From the IMG/VR virus record IMGVR_UViG_3300027896_000280, positions 1 to 20,454 of that record: DNA of 20,454 nucleotides; one strand, written 5' to 3'. Within the stretch, counting starts at the first letter, position 1. The number at the start of each line of letters is the position of its first letter. The DNA is from a virus. Of this stretch, positions 6,964-14,819 are shown in pieces. The translations under genes were made by a program, and so were the position numbers. The notes under the pieces were generated by a model. It was not told where the DNA came from. It made no database searches and saw only the letters and a program-made list of their open reading frames with translations.

Positions 6964-7599
6964 ATGTCTTGGCCTACGGCTACAATCACTTCAATCAGAA
7001 CGCTTGTAAATGATACGCCTACAAGTAAACAGGCCCGCGCCGAAACGCCACAGAATACCCGTGATAGTTCGCGCAAGGTTTTTCAGTTACTTCATTATCC
7101 TATCGTATCGGGTAGTATTTATCTTACAACCGGCTCAACAATACGCACACAGGCCGGATTTACCCCTGACTATGTAAACGGCCTTTTAACCTTTACAAGC
7201 GCACCTACAGGCACGGAAAGCCCCTGGTATGTAGATTATTATTGGCAATGGCTTGCAGATGCGGATTATGGTGAATTTTTGGATATGGCCTCTTATGATG
7301 TCGGTTTTTCACCAACTGCCACACTTCCTGTTGGGCTTACAAATGCTTTTTTAAATTATGCCGCATATAGATTTTATAAGGCAATGGCGGCTAAATACGC
7401 TTGGCGGTTTAATTCAAGCGGTGGTGGTCAGGGGCAAAATGTAGATGTAGTTACCGGCAATTTCCGTAAATTGGCTGATGAGGCAAAAGCCGAGGCCGAT
7501 AGCCTTAAACTTGAATACTATACAAGGCATGGTAAGCGTGAGGCTCCGGCAATCGGCACGGCAAGCATGGGTATTGACCCATTTACACCAATGCGATAA
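6964..7599 (+). CDS. Putative head-tail connector protein
   Basis: This 211-residue protein starts at ATG 6964. The N-terminal half has beta segments (KVFQLLHYPIVSGSIYLTTG, VNGLLTFTSAPTGTE). The second half has a long helix containing LTNAFLNYAAYRFYKAMAAK, and a further helix (FRKLADEAKAEADSLKLEYY) typical of adaptor proteins that dock on the portal. Position between the capsid and the neck/tail terminator genes fits a connector (adaptor or stopper). The exact family, and whether it is adaptor or stopper, cannot be settled by eye. The next gene begins one base after its stop, implying coupled translation. Confidence 0.6.
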   Translation: MSWPTATITSIRTLVNDTPTSKQARAETPQNTRDSSRKVFQLLHYPIVSGSIYLTTGSTIRTQAGFTPDYVNGLLTFTSAPTGTESPWYVDYYWQWLADADYGEFLDMASYDVGFSPTATLPVGLTNAFLNYAAYRFYKAMAAKYAWRFNSSGGGQGQNVDVVTGNFRKLADEAKAEADSLKLEYYTRHGKREAPAIGTASMGIDPFTPMR

Positions 7600-7600
7600 T

Positions 7601-8170
7601 ATGTCAAAGATTGGATTTAATGTTTCAGTTATAGTTAAAAATGAGGCCGAATTAGCCGAAGTAAAGGCCCGTTTGGAAAATATGTCTATTCTTTTTAATA
7701 ATATTATAGATGAATGGGCTACGGGTAATGCGGGCAAATTCAATAAATCAAGGGGCGCAGAGGCTTCGGGTATAGCATTAGATGCGGATGTATTCTGGCA
7801 ACCATTAACTGAAAAATATAAAAAGCAAAAACATAAGACATATCCTGCCGATTGGCTTATGGTTGGCACCGGTGATTTAAAAAATTCACTTACCAATAAG
7901 GATGGATTTATACGGGCCGTTACAGCAAAAGATGCGGTTTTTGGTATGCCTCTTATGCTGGAAGATGAAAATAAGGTGAAAGGAAACTGGAACCGGCGGC
8001 CCGTAATCTTTTTAGACCGAAGTGATACGCTAATGGTTAAGCGTAATCTTATTGATTGGTTTAATCTTGGGGATAAATATAAAGAGGTTAAATTTAGCAT
8101 GGGATTACAAAGAAAAGCCGCACAAAAGGAACAAAATATTTGGGATATGGAATGGCAGGCGAGGCTTTAA
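7601..8170 (+). CDS. Neck / virion morphogenesis protein (Mu gpG, HK97 gp10-like)
   Basis: This is a 189-residue protein. I place the start at ATG 7601, one base after the connector stop. The frame is open further left, but that stretch overlaps the connector and has no ribosome site. The layout matches the Mu gpG/HK97 gp10-like neck family: an N-terminal strand and helix (VSVIVKNEAELAEVKARLEN), the family-like W-x-P-L-x-x-x-Y-K-K (VFWQPLTEKYKKQK), then MVGTGDLKNSLTN, which matches the L-x-x-T-G-x-L-x-x-S signature, and a C-terminal helix with RRPVIFLDRSD. Proteins of this family sit at the head-tail joint and help complete tail or neck assembly. The tail terminator gene follows immediately. 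Confidence 0.75.
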   Translation: MSKIGFNVSVIVKNEAELAEVKARLENMSILFNNIIDEWATGNAGKFNKSRGAEASGIALDADVFWQPLTEKYKKQKHKTYPADWLMVGTGDLKNSLTNKDGFIRAVTAKDAVFGMPLMLEDENKVKGNWNRRPVIFLDRSDTLMVKRNLIDWFNLGDKYKEVKFSMGLQRKAAQKEQNIWDMEWQARL

Positions 8171-8689
8171 ATGCTTAATGGTGGAACTACTTTAACTTAT
8201 ACGGATAAAACAGCACAAATCCTTAATGGAATTGAAACCATTGTCCGGCAGTATATTCCGTATTTCGTTGAAGTTTACCGGCAACATCGGCCTATAAGTG
8301 TTGAAGATTTAAAATTCCCCTGTGTTATGATTGAGCAGGAGAAACCCGCCGAAAAACTCATAAGCACCGGAAAAGTTGAAAGCCGTAACACTTTCACAAT
8401 CTATTTTTACATTGTAAATAATTCCCGTGATGGATTGGTGGAATTACAGAGTCAGGCGATGAACGCCTTGCTTAAACTTTTCAGTAATAATGCGCTTGGT
8501 GATTTACAGACGACTCCCACTTATAAATACAAGCGATGGTATGTTTCGCCATTAGAGCAGTATTGGATTGATAGTGAAATTATGGCGGTTGAGTATAGCC
8601 CCACTTTTTCATTCTTTAATCCAGACAAAGAGCAGTTTTGCAGAGCCGGTCGGCTGACCATAGAGTTTGCCGACAGATTCATCAGATAG
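8171..8689 (+). CDS. Tail terminator protein
   Basis: This 172-residue protein starts at ATG 8171 directly after the neck gene stop. Its size and order (after a gp10-like neck protein, before the tail tube) fit the tail terminator, the ring that caps the growing tail tube and joins it to the neck. Visible features are an N-terminal helix (ILNGIETIVRQYIPYFVEVY), the FPCVMIEQEKP strand typical of terminators, and the alternating strand/helix FTIYFYIVNN ... LQSQAMNALLKLF. Its ribosome site is weak, so coupling is likely. The call is based on layout and motif-like patterns, without alignment. Confidence 0.68.
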   Translation: MLNGGTTLTYTDKTAQILNGIETIVRQYIPYFVEVYRQHRPISVEDLKFPCVMIEQEKPAEKLISTGKVESRNTFTIYFYIVNNSRDGLVELQSQAMNALLKLFSNNALGDLQTTPTYKYKRWYVSPLEQYWIDSEIMAVEYSPTFSFFNPDKEQFCRAGRLTIEFADRFIR

Positions 8690-8700
8690 GAGATAATAAA

Positions 8701-9660
8701 ATGCCTTATATTGGACGATTGGGTTATATGGGTTTAGCGAAAGAATCCGCGCCAGGAATTGTGAATGCCACGATGGATAATTGGATAGCTTTTAATCCAC
8801 CAGAGAGTATAACCCCGACGATTAAATTACTTGAGCATACTGGCATAGCTGGCAAACCCGATTTAATTATAAAAGCGAATCAGGGGCCAGGTAATATCCC
8901 CTCTGCCAAATTCAACTTCAATATGGAACCGGAAAATATAGGCGAAGTATTGATGGCAGCTTTTGGAACGGATATTAAAACCGGCGCAGGGCCAGATTAC
9001 ATCCATACTTATTCCCGCCTTGCCAATGCACAGCTTCCCACTTATTCATTCTTTTTAGACAAGGGCGCGGCGAAGCCATTGTATGCGGGCGCAATGCTTA
9101 ACAAATTGACCATTGACGCAAAGGCTGGAGATTATGTAAAGGCTGATGCGGATTTTGTGGCATTGCGATATGATAGGGAAAGCACAGGTGTGCCAGTATA
9201 TTCTACCTTAAAACCATTCACCTTTAATGAGGTAGCGGTGAATTTTGCTGGAAGTGGCGTTGAGGTTGATTACGATAATATCAAAATTGAAATTGATAAT
9301 ATGGTAAAAGCCGAACATGCACTTTCAAGTTCAATTTGGCCCAACAAGATATATTCCGAGGGATTCAGGGTAACGATAGCGGCTGATTTCTTTGTTGAAA
9401 ATACCACAGAATATGCAAAATTCCTTGCTGGCACAAATACTAGCTTGGTGATTACTCTTACATCAAGTGAGATAATACCCACGACGGCAGTTCCGTATTC
9501 TTTGACCTTTAATCTACCAGTGGGCAAATATTCAGCCGCACCTTATCAGTTACAAGCTGGTGTGCTTAAAATTCCGTTTTCTCTGGTTGGGATTTATGAT
9601 ACCTCAACCACAAAAACGCTTAATGCGATATTGGTGAATGGAAAATCTGCCGCATACTAA
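8701..9660 (+). CDS. Major tail tube protein
   Basis: This is a 319-residue protein. ATG 8701 is preceded by AGGAG (8689-8693) and gives MPYIGRLGYMGLAKESAPG, the usual beginning of siphovirus tail tube subunits (x-G-x-L-G-Y-x-G-L/I-x-K-E). The body is beta-rich with a Gly/Pro-rich loop (GKPDLIIKANQGPGNIPSAK), as expected of the ring-forming tube fold. At 319 residues it is somewhat longer than the simplest tubes and may carry a C-terminal Ig-like or duplicated domain. The frame is open 21 codons further left across the terminator gene, but no ribosome site supports that. The chaperone genes follow after 12 bases. Confidence 0.82.
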   Translation: MPYIGRLGYMGLAKESAPGIVNATMDNWIAFNPPESITPTIKLLEHTGIAGKPDLIIKANQGPGNIPSAKFNFNMEPENIGEVLMAAFGTDIKTGAGPDYIHTYSRLANAQLPTYSFFLDKGAAKPLYAGAMLNKLTIDAKAGDYVKADADFVALRYDRESTGVPVYSTLKPFTFNEVAVNFAGSGVEVDYDNIKIEIDNMVKAEHALSSSIWPNKIYSEGFRVTIAADFFVENTTEYAKFLAGTNTSLVITLTSSEIIPTTAVPYSLTFNLPVGKYSAAPYQLQAGVLKIPFSLVGIYDTSTTKTLNAILVNGKSAAY

Positions 9661-9672
9661 AAGGGGATAAAA

Positions 9673-10026
9673 ATGGAGTTAATGAAAACCGAAAAGCCGT
9701 TAGAGTTTAAAAAGGGTGATGTTACCTTTTTTATAAAACCCAAAGCTACCGAATATGATGTGTTTAACACTATCATGGCAGGGGAAATGAAAGCTGATGG
9801 AATGGTGGCTATGAAACGCATGGATTTTAATGATTGTATCCTGCGTAACTTCATAATCGGTTGGGAAGGCGTAACTATTGACGGCAAGGCAATTCCGTAT
9901 TCATGGGAAGTATTTGTAAATGGTTGGCCTAAACAGGATGAAAATAATATCTTTGTTGAGTTGGTTAATTTCATCTTTGAAAAAACCGACTATCACAAAA
10001 AGGACAAAGAATTAAAAAAAGGTTAG
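9673..10026 (+). CDS. Tail assembly chaperone, short (zero-frame) product
   Basis: This 117-residue protein starts at ATG 9673 behind AAAAGGGG. It occupies the position between tail tube and tape measure where tail assembly chaperones (lambda G-like) bind the tape measure before tube polymerisation. The N-terminus, LEFKKGDVTFFIKPKATEYD, is a beta strand pair and the rest is mostly helical, consistent with the role. It ends in ELKKG-stop right after a slippery run of A. Most ribosomes would stop here; a minority would shift to give the longer product. Confidence 0.72.
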   Translation: MELMKTEKPLEFKKGDVTFFIKPKATEYDVFNTIMAGEMKADGMVAMKRMDFNDCILRNFIIGWEGVTIDGKAIPYSWEVFVNGWPKQDENNIFVELVNFIFEKTDYHKKDKELKKG

Positions 10027-10349
10027 CCGCCGCCGTCCGATGGCTCCTAGATGCTGGCGGTTTTGAATGTGGGAGGGGCGAACACTGTAAGAAACAGTTC
10101 GGTAAAGATTGCCCCGAATGTGGGATGCCGGATGTAGGGAACCGAGAAGCGGTAATAATTAATCTTTACCAGCGTTGCCAGGAGTTTAAGGCATTACCAT
10201 TTAGCGGTGGAGTTTTAGACCAGCCAGCATGGTTAATGGATTGTTTCTCGGTTATAGAACGGGAAAAAAGTTTATACGAGCAGAAGAAAAACAGGGATTT
10301 TGAACGAGAAGAAATAAGAGCAAAGCAGAAACAAGAACTTTATGTCTGA
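9673..10349 (+). CDS. Tail assembly chaperone fusion made by -1 frameshift
   Basis: Reading frame 0 from 9673 to 10020 and then frame -1 from 10020 to 10349 gives a fusion of about 225 residues (116 + 109), in the manner of lambda G/GT. The -1 frame is open from the shift point to 10349, including 105 bases upstream of its first ATG (10125). This supports expression by frameshift rather than by its own start. The added domain contains a cysteine cluster, Cys133-x5-Cys139-x7-Cys147-x2-Cys150, and a charged C-terminal helix. It ends overlapping the tape measure start by 8 bases. The long form would tether the tape measure during tail assembly; this function is by analogy. Confidence 0.78.
9999..10062 (+). 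promoter_or_regulatory. Programmed -1 ribosomal frameshift signal
   Basis: The slippery heptamer is A AAA AAA (10014-10020), in the codon register TTA AAA AAA GGT TAG. An SD-like AAGGA lies at 9999-10003, ten bases upstream, a spacing known to stimulate -1 shifting in dnaX. Downstream, AGCCGCCG (10025-10032) can pair with TGGCGGTT (10055-10062): eight pairs including two G-U, starting 4 bases after the heptamer. All three elements are read directly; efficiency is unknown. Confidence 0.78.
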
Positions 10350-11826
10350 TACAGAATTAAATATCCGGCTTAATGCTTATGGCGGTGATAATGCCGCCGG
10401 AGATATAAACAAAGCCAAATCCGCCTTGGAAGATATACAGCGCACAGGTGGGGGCATGGGAGAAACATTTGGCAAAAAATTCTCTGCCATTGGTCTTACA
10501 AATTTGAATTACGAATTGTTACATTCTATTGAATACACCGGCAAAGCAAAGCCTGTTATCGGCGCAATGAATATGATGTTCTATTCATTAGCAAGTTCGG
10601 TGGGTGCAAGCACTAGCGCATTATTTCCCTATATTATGGCGATTACGGCAGTAGTGGCTATTATTGCAAAGATGAAACCGGCACAAACCGAAACCAATAA
10701 AACAATTACAGAAGCTGATAAAATAAATGTAAAAGTAACTGAATCATATCGGGATGCTGTGGCAGGGCTTGACGCTTATATCAAGGTTCATGGAACGGCC
10801 CCTGCCGCTTTTAAAGAATATGTAACAGCTTTACATGAAGTAGAGATAGCTGAAGATAACCGAAGCAAGAAAACTCTTGCAACTGAAATTGATACTCTAC
10901 AAAAAGCGATTGATATTGAGCAGAAAAATCAAACTACTTTACAGGATTCAATAAAATCAAATAAAGATTTATCAGAAGTTCAAAAGATACAAGCTGAAAG
11001 ATTACAAACACAAGGGCCTGCATATTTGGGCGTTGTATTAGCCCAAAGAATGAATAATAAAGAATTAAAAGAAAATCAGGAAAATTTAAAAGCCACTAAT
11101 GATAAATTGGAACAACACAAAGAGCAATTAAAAAAGGCCAAAACTGAACTTATGGGGTTATCAGGCGGCTATTCAAAAATTGGAAAAGACCAGGAAAAAC
11201 TTGCAAATGATGAAAAGAAACGATTGACTGAAAGTATCGCATTTGTTAAAAAAACTCTTGACAGTAAATTCAATATTGAAATGGCGCATAATCAAGGCGC
11301 AGGAATGATGAGCGCGGTATTTGCGAAAAATATGCAGGATGCTTGGGGAAATGCTTATTTGGGCATGACCAAGGGCGCAGGCGATGCTTTTGCGGCAATG
11401 ATAGTTGATGGAAAGGCGTTTAACAAAAGCATGGAAGAAGTTTTTAAAAATATTCTTAAAAGTTTTATTTCTATGGTTGCAGAGATGGCTATTCGGTGGG
11501 CGGCTATTAAATTCATCACAGGCGGATTGGGTTTAAATTTGCCTGGATTTATGACAAGGGCTACTGGCGCGGATGAAATGGTTGACCGCCCGACAATGTT
11601 TATGGCGGGTGAGAATGGGCCGGAAAGAGTATCCGTAACGCCTATGGGTTCGGGAAGATTGGGTGATACTGGTAGTGCAAAGGGTGGAGACACTTATCAA
11701 ATCAGTAATACTTTTACAATATCCGGCGCGGGCGACCCACAGAAAATAGCCGATGTTGTGGCGCAGAAGATTATTTACAGTATTCGGGGGCGTGGTCAGC
11801 TTAACTTTGTAAGAGGTGGAGCATAA
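10342..11826 (+). CDS. Tail tape measure protein
   Basis: This 494-residue protein overlaps the chaperone end by 8 bases, as is common. Tape measure proteins run inside the tail tube, set tail length and pass into the host at ejection. Visible features are a hydrophobic stretch near residues 72-112 (including MMFYSLASSVGAS and YIMAITAVVAIIAK), a coiled coil over about 160-300, an amphipathic segment at 365-392 (FKNILKSFISMVAEMAIRW), and the C-terminal motif FMAGENGPERVSVTP at about 420-434, which matches the vGE-x-GPE motif of the family. At 494 residues it is short for a tape measure. With roughly 0.15 nm per residue for a helix, a tail of about 70-75 nm is expected (inference). Confidence 0.88.
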   Translation: MSDTELNIRLNAYGGDNAAGDINKAKSALEDIQRTGGGMGETFGKKFSAIGLTNLNYELLHSIEYTGKAKPVIGAMNMMFYSLASSVGASTSALFPYIMAITAVVAIIAKMKPAQTETNKTITEADKINVKVTESYRDAVAGLDAYIKVHGTAPAAFKEYVTALHEVEIAEDNRSKKTLATEIDTLQKAIDIEQKNQTTLQDSIKSNKDLSEVQKIQAERLQTQGPAYLGVVLAQRMNNKELKENQENLKATNDKLEQHKEQLKKAKTELMGLSGGYSKIGKDQEKLANDEKKRLTESIAFVKKTLDSKFNIEMAHNQGAGMMSAVFAKNMQDAWGNAYLGMTKGAGDAFAAMIVDGKAFNKSMEEVFKNILKSFISMVAEMAIRWAAIKFITGGLGLNLPGFMTRATGADEMVDRPTMFMAGENGPERVSVTPMGSGRLGDTGSAKGGDTYQISNTFTISGAGDPQKIADVVAQKIIYSIRGRGQLNFVRGGA

Positions 11827-12437
11827 TGGCTTGGCTTTCACAATTCAAATTGGGTATCCCAGGCTCGGAGATTTCCTTTGACCTTAACCCAACAAATATG
11901 GCAATGACCGAAGGGCCGGTGATGGTAGTAAATGAAAATCTTGCCGCTAATTTGCGCAAAGATTCAGTTAAGAATTATCGGCCCACTTTTAAAATAAACA
12001 GTAATTATTTTACTTTGGCGCAGAAACAACAGTTTGTTAGTCTGGCAGGGCTTCCAGTTTTTTTAAGTTTTCAAACCCGTGATGATTGGGCATTTATGGA
12101 GCAGGACACTCCCGATGATGTAAATACTGTCACAATTCGCAGTAATTCGGTCACATTGCTGGATAAGGCCCTTAATGATGTTGGCAGTGGGGCGAATCTT
12201 ACGATTACAGGGGTTTTCACCAATATAGGGGGAACAGGCACTAATTACTATACAGGCGGTTCCTATGCCCGTTCTACACGGATTATAACGCTTGGGACGC
12301 CTCTGATTAATCTCAATGATGTTTTTGTAACTTATACCTATAAAGGGGCATTGGTGAATATACAAAACATAAACAATATGGCAGAGGGTGGATGGGTAGA
12401 TAAATTTCAGTATGACTTTGAATTACAAGGAGTTTAA
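11826..12437 (+). CDS. Probable distal tail protein
   Basis: This 203-residue protein has its ATG in a TAATG overlap with the tape measure stop. Its place right after the tape measure is that of the distal tail protein (Dit) that forms the hub ring at the tube tip. The sequence is beta-rich, with an internal Gly/Thr-rich strand region (ANLTITGVFTNIGGTGTNYY), and ends in WVDKFQYDFELQGV, resembling the last strand of Dit N-terminal domains. No lectin domain is visible in it. No signal peptide is present, in contrast to the following two genes. The call is by position and composition. Confidence 0.6.
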   Translation: MAWLSQFKLGIPGSEISFDLNPTNMAMTEGPVMVVNENLAANLRKDSVKNYRPTFKINSNYFTLAQKQQFVSLAGLPVFLSFQTRDDWAFMEQDTPDDVNTVTIRSNSVTLLDKALNDVGSGANLTITGVFTNIGGTGTNYYTGGSYARSTRIITLGTPLINLNDVFVTYTYKGALVNIQNINNMAEGGWVDKFQYDFELQGV

Positions 12438-12459
12438 AATAAAAGGAAAAGGAAAAAAT

Positions 12460-12849
12460 ATGAAAAAAATACTACTCGGAATAATCTTAATGACGGCTTT
12501 CTTCAAACCGGCTCATGCGGTTGGAACTGATGTGCAAGAAGTTCTGCAATCTTCAATAACGGTAAATGTAATAACAGTATCGTCTATCACACCGACTCAA
12601 ATTGACCCATCAAGCATATTGATGAATTATAGAGCCGTTCTTGTAATTCAAAATCTTGATTTAACGAATAAGATTTATTGTTCACAAAAATCAAATGTTA
12701 CAACTTCTACTGGCTTTATGTTACCCGAAAGCGGTGGAATTATAAATCTGCCGATAAGCGCAACAAATGAAAGTGGAAATAGATTGACAATTTATTGTAT
12801 AACTTCAAGCACGACTACAAGTAAGGCAACGGTTATTCAGGCGTATTAA
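12460..12849 (+). CDS. Small beta-sandwich virion-like protein with Sec signal peptide
   Basis: This 129-residue protein starts at ATG 12460 behind AAAAGG/AAAAGG; the frame is open 16 codons leftward but without support. Residues 1-20, MKKILLGIILMTAFFKPAHA, are a textbook Sec signal with an AHA cleavage motif. The mature part follows a pattern seen in small phage structural and fibre domains: NYRAVLVIQNL, IYCSQKSNVTTSTGF, LPESGG and a C-terminal strand. Two or three cysteines (IYCS, IYCITS) could form disulfides outside the cytoplasm. An exported small virion-like protein is unusual. It could be a receptor-binding or decoration component added in the periplasm, or a host-surface protein. Neither is shown. 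Confidence 0.7.
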   Translation: MKKILLGIILMTAFFKPAHAVGTDVQEVLQSSITVNVITVSSITPTQIDPSSILMNYRAVLVIQNLDLTNKIYCSQKSNVTTSTGFMLPESGGIINLPISATNESGNRLTIYCITSSTTTSKATVIQAY

Positions 12850-12872
12850 AAAATGTTTAGGAGATTAAAACT

Positions 12873-14810
12873 ATGAAAAAGATTGCATTATTTTTGCTTT
12901 TGTTTTCCACTTTATCATATTCTGCGGAGATAAAAATAACTGCCCCTGGTATAACCAAAGCTACGGCAGATACCCTATATGCCCCCATAGGCACTTTGGG
13001 CGGAGGCGATAACCTCGGAAACCATATAGCCACCAAGACCCTGGATATGGCATCATTCCCCATAATCGGAGCAGGAAATATAATAGCGACATCTGCTATT
13101 ATTGGTAATCCTCCTTTTTCACCAATCGCCGATTATAAACTTAAAGTGATAACCAGTAGTAATTCTATGGATGGAATTTTAATTTTAAATACTAACACTA
13201 GCCCAACTGCTATGACTTCATTGGCATTATCAAATGGATTCGCCGGTTTATCTTTAAATGTTACAAGCACCAATTCAATAACATCGCCTCCGAATATAGC
13301 ATTTTTGAGTGGTAGTCCTGAATTGGCAGGTTTTGTAATTGTAGTGCCGTCAACAGGCCCAATAGCATTTATGGTAAACGACGGACAAGAAGTAGGGCGG
13401 TTTGCAGATACAGGTTTGTCAATTTCAACACTATGCCTAAACAGCGATTGCAAATCCGCTTGGCCTGCTGGTGGCTCAGGCGATAACCTCGGCAATCACA
13501 TAGCAACGACTACCCTACAAATGGGCGGCTATGACATAGCCACTTCAAGTGGAATTTCCGGCCTTGCACAGATAGTATGGGCCGATGGAACCGTCCAGGT
13601 GAGTTCTCCTGTTGCTGGTGGAACAGGGGCCGGTGATAATCTCGGTAATCATATCGCAACCACCTCATTGCAGATGGGGGCCTATTCCATTGAATCGTCA
13701 AGTTCTGTAAATGCCAATGCCTTTAATTCCGCGACTATTTATTCAATCAATGGTTATCAAATGCTGGCTTCACCAGTCACTCCCTCAAATGTCGCAATAG
13801 GAATGGACTCGCAGCATGTAGGAGGGGGGAATGAAAATCTCACAATGGGTTACAACTCTGGTTACTGGAATAGTAGTGGGATGAGAAATGTTTTTATCGG
13901 TTCGGTTGCAGGACAGGATAATATTAACGGTTCTGATAACATATATTTAGGATACTATGCTGGATATTCAAACCAATACGGTTCATTTAATGTAAATATA
14001 GGTGCAAATGCCGGATATAATAATCTTGTTTCTGAAAATATATTTATGGGCAACTACGCCGGTTATCACAATACAACTGGCACCGGAAATACTTTCATAG
14101 GTGATTATGCAGCAGGTTTGAATAGAATAGGAGAAAACAATTCATTAATTGGTTATATGGTTGGTTACTCTTTAGGAAATGGGGCATGTCCTTTTTGTAC
14201 CACCCGTGATAGCAACAATACGATACTCGGCTATAAAGCAGGTTATCTTTTAGGAAATACTGTTGACAACGATGGTCAGTCTAGCAACAATACATTAATC
14301 GGTTATGAGGCAGGATACAATATTGATAAAGGTACGGGAAATATCGTAATTGGATATGGACAGGATACTTCTGGTGCGGATGTCAATAATGAACTTAACA
14401 TTGGTGGAGCCATTACAGGCTCAATGGTGGCCGGAGATACAATCACATTCACAACTTATTTAGTAGCATTGGGATTTACTGACGCTTCACCTTATCCTGA
14501 TACCATAGAAGAAGCATACAAAGCCATAAAGAGTATGAAAGGTGATGGATATGGACATATAGACCACTCTGCACTTGATAAATCTTTGCAGACTTCTTAT
14601 ACAAGAAAAAGATTGACAGGACATAAAAAGGTTACAAATTCCTTTAAAACAATGGAAAAAGGAAAGGAAGTAACCAAAGAAGAAACTGTTGATGTGCCAG
14701 TTTATACAGTTGATAAACTTGTAGGCAGGAATGTATCGCAAACCTTATCTGACCACAACAAAGCGATACAAGACTTATTGGCACGGATAGAGAAGTTGGA
14801 GAAAAAGTAA
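12873..14810 (+). CDS. Repeat-rich tail-fibre-like protein with Sec signal peptide
   Basis: This 645-residue protein starts at ATG 12873 with AGGAG upstream. Residues 1-18 (MKKIALFLLLFSTLSYSA) form a Sec signal, probably cleaved near 17-18. Three GDNLGNHIAT motifs (residues 45-54, 203-212, 254-263) mark fibre-like repeats. Residues 319-500 hold about ten repeats of roughly 17 residues with consensus N-x-x-I-G-Y-x-A-G-Y-x-N, probably a beta-roll or beta-helix. A loop in the seventh repeat carries CPFC (Cys439, Cys442), and Cys188 and Cys193 lie earlier. The C-terminus (540-645) is basic then helical, ending in a coiled coil (LLARIEKLEKK). It could be a trimerising fibre or adhesin. No Peptidase S74 motif was recognised. 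The hub gene follows. Confidence 0.75.
   Translation: MKKIALFLLLFSTLSYSAEIKITAPGITKATADTLYAPIGTLGGGDNLGNHIATKTLDMASFPIIGAGNIIATSAIIGNPPFSPIADYKLKVITSSNSMDGILILNTNTSPTAMTSLALSNGFAGLSLNVTSTNSITSPPNIAFLSGSPELAGFVIVVPSTGPIAFMVNDGQEVGRFADTGLSISTLCLNSDCKSAWPAGGSGDNLGNHIATTTLQMGGYDIATSSGISGLAQIVWADGTVQVSSPVAGGTGAGDNLGNHIATTSLQMGAYSIESSSSVNANAFNSATIYSINGYQMLASPVTPSNVAIGMDSQHVGGGNENLTMGYNSGYWNSSGMRNVFIGSVAGQDNINGSDNIYLGYYAGYSNQYGSFNVNIGANAGYNNLVSENIFMGNYAGYHNTTGTGNTFIGDYAAGLNRIGENNSLIGYMVGYSLGNGACPFCTTRDSNNTILGYKAGYLLGNTVDNDGQSSNNTLIGYEAGYNIDKGTGNIVIGYGQDTSGADVNNELNIGGAITGSMVAGDTITFTTYLVALGFTDASPYPDTIEEAYKAIKSMKGDGYGHIDHSALDKSLQTSYTRKRLTGHKKVTNSFKTMEKGKEVTKEETVDVPVYTVDKLVGRNVSQTLSDHNKAIQDLLARIEKLEKK
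13005..13034 (+). repeat. GDNLGNHIAT repeat, copy 1
   Basis: This encodes residues 45-54 of the signal-peptide fibre protein. It is one of three copies of the same ten-residue motif, and is followed by KTLDM. Confidence 0.85.
13479..13508 (+). repeat. GDNLGNHIAT repeat, copy 2
   Basis: This encodes residues 203-212 of the same protein and is followed by TTLQMGGYDI. The DNA differs from copy 1 at synonymous positions. Confidence 0.85.
13632..13661 (+). repeat. GDNLGNHIAT repeat, copy 3
   Basis: This encodes residues 254-263 and is followed by TSLQMGAYSI. It lies 51 residues after copy 2, giving a local duplicated fibre module. Confidence 0.85.
13827..14372 (+). repeat. About ten degenerate 17-residue NxxIGYxAGYxN repeats
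   Basis: Examples are NIYLGYYAGYSN, NIFMGNYAGYHN and NTLIGYEAGYNI. Most units are 16-17 residues. Two are lengthened by loops of about 7-9 residues (one with CPFC). The DNA copies are diverged, so this is an old protein repeat rather than a recent tandem duplication. Confidence 0.8.
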
Positions 14811-14819
14811 AGGAGATAT

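Noticed and set aside
7414-8100. A 228-codon open frame on the minus strand
   Set aside because: It overlaps the connector and neck genes, which have family-like motifs and coupled starts. Its product has no recognisable domain or promoter.
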